Assembly: GCF_910589235.1 (NCBI RefSeq)
Contig: NC_060974.1
Span: 1,479,003 to 1,543,002 of the forward strand
Direction: 5' to 3'
Source: Vespa crabro
Taxonomy: Eukaryota > Arthropoda > Insecta > Hymenoptera > Vespidae
Length of the DNA stretch: 64,000 nucleotides
Shown one piece after another: positions 1 to 12,207 of the stretch. Made by a program: the position numbers and the translations under genes. The notes under the pieces are model-generated. The model had not been told where the DNA came from and made no database searches. It saw nothing but the letters and a program-made list of their open reading frames with translations. The number at the start of each line of letters is the position of its first letter. The first letter of the stretch is position 1.

Positions 1-325
1 AGAGTACAACGACATTTCGACGAGGACACGAGTTCAGATATACGATAAGCAAGTTATTAATAGATAAGAGAAGACGGGACAAAGCAGCGTTTCGAGTTCA
101 ATAGGATCGCAAACTGTGTGTACATTTTCTCAATAAATTACAGAATTTTACTCTTTAGCGATAAATAAGAACATTCACAAATAGAATAGCTTACTAATGA
201 TAAAAATTCAATCAATGAATCGTTTCGTGACAAGGATACCTGAACATAAGCTTTATGCCATGTATATTTATATATTCATATGTACGTTTTTAATTATGCG
301 CGTATATATAAAAAAGAAAATTTAC

Positions 326-482
326 CTCTCGCTAGGGCACTTTCGCGTCTATTATAAGAAATATCTTGAAAATTAAGAAAGAAAGGATCATCGATGCAAG
401 CGATACTCAATTCTTTCCAAAGGCTCGTCGAATTAGTCGTTGAATTTGAGGTCGAATCGGCTGCCTTCGAATCTACCGCCAT
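326..482 (-). CDS. Possible first coding exon of an unrecognised gene (partial)
   Basis: On the minus strand an ATG at 482 sits in a strong insect start context (AAAATGGCG). It opens 52 codons ending at a splice donor, GAGAG|GTAAAT, at 326/325. The peptide begins MAVDSKAADS, has a Ser/Thr/Asn-rich stretch, and ends with the less repetitive DDPFFLNFQDISYNRRE. Composition and donor suggest a real exon. I do not recognise the family. The nearest good acceptor (ending ACACACAG, about 120-113) gives only about 26 more residues, mostly hydrophobic, before a stop, so the true second exon may lie outside the window. If real, the gene is transcribed leftward, divergently from KDM4. It could equally be a chance open frame. 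Confidence 0.3.
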
Positions 483-1599
483 TTTCCGGATCTTCTTCGA
501 AAACAAACGAGAATCACTTTCACACGAGTCACGTGTCCATCTCGAGAATTCTTCGTTTTTCTTTTTGCTTTGTCGTCGTTATAGTTTCACGCTTGTCCGA
601 TCGCATGCGTATCTTTAACACGTTGGCATGACTAAACGTAATGCTGCTTTCCGCAATGTACGGAAACTGTTATCGCTCTCTGAACTTTTAAGAGCGCCTC
701 CGCGCGTGTACAAAGTACGCACGCGTCTCTCCCTCTTTTGTTTCTCGCGCAAAGTCCTCCACGCTATACCGTTCCGTTCTATTCCGTTATGCTCCCGCTC
801 CAATTCGGTCAGTTTCGTTTCGTTTCGTTCCATTCTGTTCCGTTCCGTTCTGTTTTATTCCGTTCCATTTTCGTTCGGTTCCGTCCCGTTCCGTTCTGTC
901 CGGCACCATTATTTTTGTATTCCTTTCTTAATCCACTCACTACCAACAAAACTTTTTTCTTTTATTGTTTTTGTCATTATCTTCAGCAGCAAAGGGAACA
1001 ATAATTTCCTATTGAAATTATTTTTTAAATATTTTTCTTTCCTCACGTTATTTCTCGAAATCTTTCATAATTCCTTTTTCCATTATTTTCACGAATGTAA
1101 CTTGCATATTCGATATTTACGAAATAATCTAGAGCTGTATGATTAACAATTAATGAGAGAGACTTTGTTTGTTTTATTATGTTTCATTTGTTTAATTTTA
1201 TTTACTTGAAAAACGTTAAACAGCACTAATTTGGCACGGTATTGTGCTATACAAGGTACCTTTGAAGTCTATCTTTTTAAACGATAATTTGTGTTGGTAG
1301 AGTGTAGAGAAAGGAAAAAATAAATACGATTGGCAAAGCACCGGATACGATGTTGGAAAGTAGTCAGACTGGTATCGATGTTATTCGAATTCACCGCTTG
1401 AAAGTGAATAAAAATAATTTAGCTAGCTGGATATGATGCATGATAAGAAAAAGAAAAAATGTTAATTATGAGAGAATTATAAATGAAAAAAAAAAGAAAT
1501 AAAAAAAGAAACGAAACGATTATTAATCATATCACAGCTCACATTTCTTTATTATTGCTTATTGTTCTAGATTCTCTCTCTCTCTCTCTCTCTCTCTCT

Positions 1600-1646
<47 letters not shown>

Positions 1647-2190
1647 TATTCGTTCGTGTTTGTTTCGTTACGAAAGTATATGTATATATGTATGTATGCG
1701 CCAATCCACAATGTTGTAACATTTTGATCTCGATTCTGATGATGCACTTTAAGTATGCCTTTATCAAAAACTCCAAAAAATACTTTCTTATTGTCTCAAC
1801 TTATCATTTGCTTCGTTAGATACGAGATAAAGAAAGAGAGATTTTATTGGATCACTTTGCAACAATCTGTAATATTTTCTATCGTGTATAATTAAATTAA
1901 ATTAAACTGAAATGAATTCAATTTATTAAAAAAATAATAAAATCTTGTGTTTCCATTTATTTTTTCGTTCTTATAATAATATCCCGTGGAAAAATATCGG
2001 TAAAATATAATTTATTAATAATATTAATCGTTGTTTTTAAGAAAAATCGTAAGAATTGTTAAAAAATTTCTCAACGAACATAATGAGCACCTGCTATAAA
2101 CCATTATCACTGAGCAAATAATTCTTTGTATGTAATATATATATCATTTTATTGAAGGAAAAGTGCGTGCGTGACTAAATGAACATTTTT
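483..2190. other. Intergenic stretch between the left edge gene and KDM4
   Basis: No coding exon is convincing here. The part at 500-760 is less AT-rich than its surroundings and has a CACGTG E-box near 529, so it could be the promoter of the candidate minus-strand exon. Positions 765-900 hold a degenerate pyrimidine-rich pentanucleotide array of GTTCC/GTTTC units. Positions 1572-1645 hold a (CT)n microsatellite. The rest is simple AT-rich sequence. Confidence 0.5.
1572..1645. repeat. (CT)n microsatellite
   Basis: Two long (CT)n blocks are separated by TTCC. The type recurs through the window as (GA)n or (CT)n, including 16638-16722, 26154-26212, 39647-39684, 43003-43054, 50038-50084 and 55704-55747. 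Confidence 0.95.
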
Positions 2191-2337
2191 AAATTTGCCG
2201 CCCGTCGTGCATGCGCATTTCTAATGTCTAGCAACGTCGCTCACTTCACGATGCATCATGTCGCGATGCAATGCCACCTTTATTGCCATCTACGACGCCG
2301 TCAGGTACAGCGGTAATTGTCAAAAACCTAAGAGTCT
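2190..2337 (+). promoter_or_regulatory. Kdm4: Candidate promoter and 5' non-coding exon of KDM4
   Basis: A short GC-richer island in AT-rich flanks contains GCATGCGCA, similar to half of an NRF-1 site, and GCCATCTACGACGCCGTC. It ends in a good donor, AGAGTCT|GTAAGA, at 2337/2338. The KDM4 start codon is preceded by an acceptor, TTTGTATTTCAG, at 3219-3230, only 18 bases before the ATG, so an upstream non-coding exon must exist. This island is the best candidate. The transcription start was not determined. Confidence 0.35.
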
Positions 2338-3248
2338 GTAAGAAAAATTTTATTTAATATGGTGTTTTAGTGTGTAGAAAGTGATTTTTCTCTGTTATCC
2401 ACGTGTCATTTATTCTTCCATTATTCGATGAATCTATACAATTTCATTTCAAGTAGAGAAAACTAAAGTATATAATCGACGTTCTTTTAACATCGACATA
2501 TTCAAGAGGAAATATTGCTTTGATGATCTACCTTGAAATAAACGATCTCGTCGAGGGATCCATTGGGGATGTCGATCGGTCTAATTATTTTTTTCAAATC
2601 TTAACTCTTCATTAATGGACTTCATATAAGAAATTAATACCAAAACGAAACAGGTATCATCCATTTTGTTTACGCACACCTCTCCCGTCTCACGTTTCAT
2701 TCTGAAAACATTGAACCTAGTTCACACTTTGAACGCTATCGATGAAATTCTAATGAATTTCATCGTGTTTAGTTACATATACTTGCATATTTTATTTTTG
2801 TGAGCTTACAACTATTTTATTACATCATTTTCAACATTATGAATGAATTAGAAAAATTGATTTATAGTTTTCTCGTATCATTTTTTAGCTGATCTATTGT
2901 TTTCACTTATATTTTTTTCAATCAATACAATTTTTATTTTAATATCACGTCCTCTCTATTCATCTTCTTCTATATAATAACTTGAATTTCAAACATTGCA
3001 TATCCTTTAATGCTTTTAATATTGCTATGTATGCTTTGCTAATTGATAATATTATTTAAAACTATCAAATTAAGTCGTGTGTTGTGTACACGTGCACGTG
3101 TATATATATATATATATATATATATGTGTATATATATATGTACGCACACGCACACACACACATATCACAATTTGCATAATTATTTTACTTTTTGTTCCAA
3201 GTTTTAATCTGTGGCCTTTTGTATTTCAGATTTAAAAATTAAAGAACA

Positions 3249-6200
3249 ATGGTCAACAACGCATCGCGGGGTGTACCCCGTATTCAAGTTTTCAGACCCA
3301 CTTATGAGGAATTCAAAGATTTTACAAAGTATATAGAGTATATGGAAAGCAAAGGAGCTCATAAAGCTGGATTGGCTAAAGTGATTCCACCTCCTGAATG
3401 GATACCAAGAAAAAGTGGTTACGACCTGAATACCTTAGATCTTACGATTCCTGCACCTATATGCCAAGTTGTTACCGGAAAGCAAGGTCTTTATCAACAA
3501 ATTAATATCCAAAAAAAGTCAATGACTGTCAAAGAATATAGCAAGTTAGCTAACTCTGATCGTTATAATACGCCTCGACATTTTGACTATGAAGATTTAG
3601 AGAGGAAATATTGGAAAAATATAACATACGTAGCTCCTATATATGGAGCAGATGTATCTGGTTCGTTAACTGATCCAGATGTAAAAGAATGGAATATCAA
3701 TCATTTAGGGACGATATTGGATTACGTAAATAAAGATTATGGTATATCTATAGATGGCGTTAATACGGCGTATCTATACTTTGGAATGTGGAAAACTACA
3801 TTCGCATGGCATACGGAAGATATGGATCTTTATTCGATTAATTATCTGCATTTTGGTGCACCAAAAACTTGGTACGCTATACCACCGGAACATGGCCGCA
3901 GACTAGAGAGATTAGCCAGTGGTTTCTTTCCATCTAGTTATCAAAGCTGTCAAGCCTTTTTACGTCATAAAATGTCATTAATATCTCCACAAATATTAAG
4001 ACAATATTCTATTCCGTGTAATAAGATAACGCAAGAAGCAGGCGAAATAATGATAACATTTCCTTATGGATATCATGCTGGTTTTAATCATGGTTTCAAT
4101 TGTGCAGAATCAACAAACTTTGCTGCACCCAGATGGGTAGAATATGGCAAACGAGCTACCCAATGCACATGCAGTAAAGATATGGTTAAAATATCAATGG
4201 ATACATTTGTCAAGCGCTTTCAACCGGAAAGATACGAATTGTGGCTTCGCGGTGAAGACATTGGTCCTCATCCAGAGGATCCTAGACAAACGGCAGCGCC
4301 TATGCCCTCTCAGATGGATTTATTGTGTAGTAACAGCAGTAATGGACAGTTACCACAAAGTTATTTAAATGCTGCTCCTAAAAATAAGAGACATACCATT
4401 CATAAGAAGAAAAATATAATTGGCACCAATCCTGACGTTGATATGGCCGAGTTAGTTAATCGTTCAGACATTCCGGCGGATTTAAAGAAAGCTTTACAAG
4501 ATCTCGAATTTGAGGATGGTGACGATCAACCAGACGAACAACAATTGGAAGTATTGGAAGACATTTGGCTTAAGGCAGGTGAAATGGATGTCAATGAAGC
4601 AACTGTCTATGATGATGGCTATAATCGTAAAAAAGGTAGAAAAAGAAAGAAGAAGCAAAGTGGTAACGAAAAAGAGAAAAAGGATCAGAAGACAAAGAAA
4701 AATTCTGGCAAATTGATTAGTCCAAAAAGCACAGACGATGTGCTTTTAATTAGATCAGAATCAGAATTGATTTCTGCAGGTTCTAATCAAGAATCAATTG
4801 ATCAACAGAATTTATTAAATCAAGATAATTTGTTTCAAACCAATATTAATGTCGCATCAGAAAGTAATAGTAATACATTGATCTCTCAATTGTCAAGCGA
4901 TGGATCTAATTTACTAGAAACTACTAATAAATCGTCCCCTAAGAAAAGGAAAAAACATTCTAAGACTCCGGAACATAAGATAAAGCAGAAAAATACTTCT
5001 AAAAGTAAGCGTAAACATACAAACATACCTTTGTTTGTTCCTAATGAGCCGTTAGATGTTTCTGATGCTGATGTACAACGCAAGCTAATAGCAATGCCAA
5101 GTCTTAGCCCTCATAAAGCATCTACTATGAAAGATATTTCCAATAATCAAAGGAAAATTAACCTATTACCAGGAAATATTATTTCTGTTGGGAATGAATT
5201 TAGTATGACCACCATGAAGGATAAAACTGTAGTAAATATTACCAATAGTGGACAGATAATACATTCTTCTTACGAAGACGAAAAGCAAATTGATAATCCT
5301 ATAAATATTGATATGCAAGAGAAACAATGCTCTCTCATAAAGAATACCAAAAAGGCAAATACAAAGCTTATTTATAAATCAACATTCCCTAATATAAACA
5401 TATTAAAAAATATTGCTGTACAAAATAAACAAAATGATGAAAGTGCAGGTATAAAACTTTTAAATGAGGATTCAAAATTATATACTCAAGATACCAAGAT
5501 GATCAGTGGTACGTCTTACAAAAGTGTTGGAATGGTTCAAACAGAAAGATGTATTACAAATTACACAAGGAAGGATATAATAAAGGCACCTAGACTGATG
5601 CATTTAGATCTGTCCAATACCAAAGTAATATCAAAAGTAGAAATCGATGATACCGTTAAAGTCGAGAAAGGGCTCCATGTTGCTCCTAATTTGGTAATGT
5701 TATCCAAAGATGATGTCCAAGATACAAAGCAAGATACGAAGCGCATTATGTTTTTGCCAAATACATCATTTAACACTGACCCACCAATATTACAAAGTGA
5801 AGTTATAGACAAAGAGACCGTAATACAAAATCCTTCATCGACATTTACTATTCAAACTCAAGGTAATACAGGTATGTGTAATTATTTTCCAAAAAGTACA
5901 ATTTTATCACAATCACTTTGTAAAAGTAATATCAGCGGAAAGAAAGGTATAGAATTTAAATCAATTAATGATTCAAATAATAAAGAGATGACAAAAAATT
6001 TCTGGAAAATTCCATATAATAACAGTATTTTCTTATCAAATGACGAGTGTAATAGACCATTTAAATTATCTATAGCAAATACAAAAGGAGGAGGTGGCAT
6101 ATTGAATACTTGTACGAATATTCAAATAGGTCCCGCAACAACTGCAACCTTCACAACTAAGCTAAAAAAATTATCAGACTCAAATACAGTCTTACTAGCT

Positions 6201-8587
6201 GCACCTCCTCCTAATCCATTGACCTCACAATGCTCGAAGATTACTCTAAGTTCTCCAATTCAATTGAGCACAATGGAACCAAGTAAATCCACCTTACATA
6301 GTAATGATAATTCATCAACAAATTTTGCACCTTTAACGAGAATTTTACCATCGTCGGAACAAATGGTTTCAAAAAATTCTTTAATCATCCGAAAAATTGA
6401 TAAAGATCAAGAAACTTGCAGAAAATCAATAAAACGTACAAGTGCAAAGTCATTGCTTAATTGTACAGCAAAAAAGATTGACGTATCACCTGATTTAGAT
6501 ACAAAACAAGCTAGTACAAGTGTATTGGTTGAGAAGGTCGAAGGTAATACGCCATATAGTTTAAATTATCATTTTAACAATTTACAAAATCAGCAGAGAG
6601 CTATTATGACACCTTTGATAAAGCAAGAGGACAAATACTTTAATGTGTCTAAATCTCAACGGCAAAGTATAGAAACAAATTCTAACAATAAATATTTGAA
6701 AATGCCAGAATTAAAACCAATTAAGTCACCCGTGGCCAGAAGGAAATCCAAAGAGAAGCTTAAAAAAGCTACAACAAGGAAAAAACAGCTTCTCCAATCG
6801 ACAATTATATCGGAAGAAAAAAGTTCTTCCAGTTCGCATCCGGCTTTAACTATACCTGGTCATATTTCTGATATGTTAAATCCAAATATTCCGAGCAATG
6901 ACCTAATGAAAGCTTTCAATGATTATTGGAGTGCTCAAATTTCACATTGTGCAATTTGTGCAACTTTTGCTTCCACTCGTTGTGGAAATAGTCAGTTAAT
7001 GCCACCTGATTGGAAATATTGTAAACCCACTATTCTACCTGAAAGTTCTCCAATATGGGTAAGAGAACATTATGTTTATTAAAGTTTAACTTTTAAGAGA
7101 AAGAAAATAATTACAATAATTATTTTAATAATATTCCTCTATCACAGGTATCAGCAACACTTTTTGCTGTAAATTCAAAGGAGCAAGCTATTGAATCGGA
7201 AAATGACAAACTATTGAGATGTCGTGAATGTCATGTAACAGTTCATGCTTCCTGTTATGGAATTACTATCTTGCCCACTGATGCATCAAATTGGGCATGC
7301 GATAAATGTAAGGCTGGTAAAACTGACGTGGTATGTATTATGGCATATATCTAATATTAAAAAAATAATATATAACTAATTATTAAAAGAGAACTATTAT
7401 AAAAGTTAATTCTCCATTTTATTTTTTTCTTATTAAACAGATGTGCTGTTTATGCCCTATGCGTGGAGGTGCTGTGAAACGTACGAGCGATGGCGGTTGG
7501 GCACACATTTTGTGTGCTCTGATATTACCAGGTGTAACTTTTAAAGATGCTATCAACAAAGATCCTATTAATGTATTAACAATTAGAACAGATATCTTAA
7601 AACAACAATGTTGTTATTGCGGGCACAGCGATGGCGCTTGCCTCAGTTGTTCCCAATGTAATAATTTGTTTCACCCTTCGTGTGGACTTGTGGCAGGTGC
7701 TACTTTTGTAATACCAGTATATAATAGTCAAGAGTTGCAGGTGAGAAAATGAATTCTGATCGACTATTACTAGTGTTATATTTATTCTTTAAGGTTAAAC
7801 GTTTAATGTTAAATCTTTGGTTGCAGGTAACTTGCCATGGTCATGACGAAGGTAAGGAAAAAATTCTTGTCATTCGTCAGGGCGAAACAGTATGGGCAAA
7901 ACATCGGAATTCAAGATATTATAAAGCGAAAGTAGAATCTATAAAAGATACACTTTTCTATATGGTCACTTTCAGTGACAACAGTTTTAGCGATGATTTA
8001 TATCCTTTGGATATAATTGTAAGTTTTTTTACGAGATATTTATAAATTATCTTGATGGATTATTATATATACATACGAATAAATAACGTGTATTATTATT
8101 CAGAATTATGATCCTGGAAAACCGCCTCAGATTGGAGCGGCTGTTACTGTTAATTGGACAGACGGTGAAGTGTACGACGGTACTTTTGAGGGCACTAATC
8201 ATCAAATTATGTATACCGTGAGTATGCCAGAAACAAAAATTTGCAGATTTCAAATCAAATGTAATTGCAACAAATAGTTATTCGCACGTGCTTTTGTTAA
8301 CATGGAACATGTTATTTTTTTAGGTAATTTTTGAAGATGGTTCTCAACTTGCCTTAAAACGTAATGATATATATAGTTTACAAGAAGATATGCCAAAAAG
8401 GGTACGCTCACGTTTGGTAAGTTTAGTAGCATTATAATTATTTTATTGTATATATTTTCGTTTCAATTATTATATTTTGTTTTTTATTTTTTCGTTTTAT
8501 ATTATAGTTTATTTTTAAATATTTTTTTTTCTTCTTTTTTTTTTCTTTCTTTTTTCTTTTCTTTCTTTTTTTCTTTCTTTCTTTCTT

Positions 8588-8643
<56 letters not shown>

Positions 8644-8781
8644 CTTTTCTCCTAATTTTTATATTTGTATAATTTATTAAAGTCCGTTGCCACAGAAATG
8701 AAGCACAGGTATCATCTTTACGGCATAGAAGATGAATCAAACGCGCAAAGGCACGCGAAACAAGTGAAAAATTGTGATTAA
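3249..8781 (+). CDS. Kdm4: KDM4-type JmjC histone lysine demethylase with PHD and double Tudor domains
   Basis: Exons: 3249-7058, 7148-7330, 7441-7740, 7827-8018, 8104-8217, 8324-8416, 8683-8781. All junctions are in phase, giving 1596 aa. This family is Fe(II)/2-oxoglutarate dependent and removes methyl groups from histone H3K9 and H3K36 in the nucleus. JmjN is near residues 11-55 and JmjC near 142-308. The iron ligands H188, E190 and H276 and the zinc ligands C234, H240, C306 and C308 all sit at the same numbers as in human KDM4A. Residues about 330-1220 are a long low-complexity, Lys/Ser/Asn-rich region encoded by exon 1. A Cys/His-rich PHD finger follows from about 1250 to 1331, then an extended PHD (exon 3, from MCCLCPMRGG) and a hybrid double Tudor (exons 4-6, from VIRQGETVWAKH). 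The protein ends RHAKQVKNCD. The ATG was chosen because it opens directly before the JmjN motif. No defect was seen. Confidence 0.96.
8417..8682 (+). repeat. Poly-T tract in the last KDM4 intron
   Basis: The last intron carries a T-rich run from about 8520 to 8638, including roughly 48 uninterrupted T residues at its end. It closes with a weak acceptor, TTTATTAAAG. The junction is supported because the next exon reads SVATEMKHRY in frame, like the corresponding SVAS-M segment of other KDM4 proteins. Confidence 0.85.
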
Positions 8782-9454
8782 GGCACCAATGTGTATACTA
8801 CCATAATGTAAATAACCGATAGATACAATAATGTTTCATCTCGTTTCTGTAAATATTAAATTAAAATAGTATCTGTATGATTCAGGATCCGTTCCAGATC
8901 CCGGGGCAATCTCATAATTGTCATATAATCTGATTATAGGGAAATTATCTCCATTATTTAAGAAAAATTATAAGAACACAATTTTATACCGAAAAAGGGA
9001 AAAGTTGATACAAAATTTATATTAAAATTTACAATAAAATGCGATCTCTCACTAAGGTGCATGTTACGATGGCAATGATGAATATTTAGATTTTCCTTTT
9101 TAATATTCGTATTTTATACTTTGACAAATTATTAGAATTGATTTAAGAATTGTTTGTGAAAGTGAGAAAGAAAGCCCCAAGAGTTTATGGATGATCGGTG
9201 TGTGGAAGCGTGTGCACTTGTGTATATCTCTATCTGTATATGTATGCGTGAGAACTCTTAAAATGGCTAAAAAAATTGAATATCGCGAACTAGTAGTAGA
9301 CACAATATTGTAAAATATGCACTAACATGTTCACGTTCATTCGTTCGGTTAAATTTCCTTAAGATTTTAAACGAAACTTTGTTCTCGATCAATTTTTCTT
9401 TACAGTTTTCATACACACTCACTCATACAGAGGGAGAGATAAGGTACTTTACAA

Positions 9455-9504
<50 letters not shown>

Positions 9505-10359
9505 TTATATATATATATGTATACACGATTGGTTTCCTTCTCTTAGAAGCCTTGAGAAAAGCCTTTTGGATGTTAAAATATATCTTGTCATTATATTATT
9601 TTATTATATCCCGAAGAAATGTATTAGACATTTCTTTTCTCATATCTTTTCTCATTTTTTCCATTTTTTATCTAAATATTTGACGTTTTATGCGAGTATT
9701 GTTAAAAGATATTTACTTTAATCTATTTCAATTAGAATTTGTATTAGTTCAAATTACTTTTAGTCAAAACATTTATTTAAAAATTTGTTTGTTTCTTACC
9801 CGTTTTTTTTTCCTTTTTTTTTTTTTTCATTATTTTGATTAAGAAAGCAAAAAAATTATGATGTTCATAATACAAATGAATACTTTCTATTTGTAGTATA
9901 AATTAATACTCGATTAAATTAATATGTGTAAACATTTTTAAACAGACCTTTCATGATTATTAGATTTTCTATTTCATATTATATGAATCATTTCATTATG
10001 AAAATCATTATAGCAATTTCTCATGTTTTAATGTTTAAATTTAGTTAAAGAGATATTGTATATTTTTTAAAAAGTCATTGTAAACAAAAGCTTTATCATC
10101 GTATGCGTATGAGACAAATTATTCATGTTTAGTTTAATAATAATCATGACAAAACACATTTTTTTTTTTTGTTTTTTTCTCTGTTTTCTTCTTCTTTATA
10201 AACAGCTTCCAATAATATTCATAAAGCGTTCATATTTACATACAAATGCGACTAAAGATTGTTAATAAGGTTATATAGTTTTCTGTCAATGTGTTGTCAG
10301 ATTTTATCCAAGTTCCTTTTTAAATAAAAAAGAGAATAGTAGTGTGTGTGTGTGTGTGT

Positions 10360-10409
<50 letters not shown>

Positions 10410-12207
10410 ATGTATATATATATGTATAAAAACACATATATAGTTCTTATGCCTATCACGGCAGTATTTTCTAGTCGTTATTATCATTTCCTCTGCTGTT
10501 TAAATATATATATGTTTTTAAAGAAGAAGCGTTCACTATAAATAAATTTTCAAGACTACTATATTTCTAATTTAATTTCATTAATAATATGTTAATTTTC
10601 TTTACAAAAATAATAAAATAAGATTATTATATTATTTTCGATTAGAAATTCTTGATATCGAATATTAATAATAGACATTTGAAATTAAATGTATAGTATT
10701 ATAAATCATAGAAAATATAAATACAATATAAATCAAATATCTTGTTAAAACGTGAATTAAAATGTATATGTGTAGATCCATTGTTCAAAGTAAGATATAT
10801 CAAGTAGAGAATATTCTTCAACTATATATCTACTATATATCTAAAATTGTTCAAAATTATTCATCGAACAATTGATCCCTTTAGAATATTTATTATTTTT
10901 CTCTTTTCTTTTTTCATTTCTTTGTTTTTTTTTGTCACAAAAAATCACACATACTGGATATTGGCAATGAGTATTTCATTAAAATTAAATGAATTTGATT
11001 GAATAAAGTATGATAATTGAAATGAGGTGATTTCGTTACCATTTTTTCAAAAATTATAGATACAAACTTGGATAAATCAATTTTTTAAAGGGAGCATATT
11101 TTTTATGCATATTTATTCGAGAAAATCATATTACGATATTATTCTTCTATAAAAATTCGTTCATTTGGCATGAACTCGAAAGAATTCTCTTAAATATTGT
11201 CTTTTTTTTGTGAAATATGGAAAATTAATGAAAAGAAAAAGAACCATTTTTTTCACCGTATTTTTATTATTAATGATCTGTGTGTATCTTTTAATCTTTT
11301 TTATAAATTAAAAATTAAAAATCAAATTCATATTTTTTTGTTTTGATTTTATTTACAAAGATATAACAATGCTATTTCAAAAGTAAATTTCCATATTTTA
11401 TCGTTCACATTCGTAAAGTTTCTAATCATATTAAAAAAATATTATTATAATATTACAGTGCTATTCTTGAGATTTTAAAGCTCTGATATATTTTCAAATA
11501 GATTCGCTACGATATAATGTGTGTAACATATGTACATCTGTTCGTTAATATATACATTATCAATGATTTACTCCTTTTTGCATAAATATATTAAAAAAAA
11601 AAAAAAAATAAATAAATAAAAAAAAAGAAAAGAAAACTTCACGGACGTATCACATTATACTTTATCACTTTATTTTCTAACCAAAGGAGTAAACAAAGAA
11701 ATATATATATATATATACTTCAAGATGATTTTTAAAGCTTCATCAAAAATAATAAAAATAAATTATATACGAAGATTGTATCTTTTATAAAATACTAAAT
11801 ATACATAAGGGGCAAAGATAATCATATTCCATTATATTAATGTAATAACAAAATAATGTTAATATATGCTGCCATCGAAAATTCAACGATTGATAATGGA
11901 GAATAGTAAGAGAACTGACGAATGAAATTTTTTAAGATTTACACTTATTGTATATAAAATCAGTTAGATGTGAAAGTTTAGAGACAACTTAAGTAGAGAT
12001 AGTGCGTTTACTGATGCGCAGTTCGCATCACAGATAGATTCACAAACAATGTATACATAGTACAAGTATATATTATGTAGTATACACGTAATATACATGT
12101 ATTTAAAGCAAGTAACTAAAGGTAACGTTAAAGTAAAAAATTGAATAGTATTCGTTGAACAAATACTGAATTGCTCTTCTTGCCGATGCGATTGTATGCA
12201 TAAAGTT
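8782..12207. other. KDM4 3' flank and intergenic DNA up to the first ABCG gene
   Basis: No gene is visible. A poly(A) signal AATAAA at 9034-9039 lies 250 bases after the KDM4 stop and is a plausible end of its transcript. The stretch holds (TA)n microsatellites at 9461-9503 and 10365-10408, several T or A runs, and otherwise featureless AT-rich sequence. The last few hundred bases before 12207 are presumably the 3'UTR of the minus-strand ABCG gene; TTTATT at 11669-11674 would be a minus-strand AATAAA. Confidence 0.55.
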
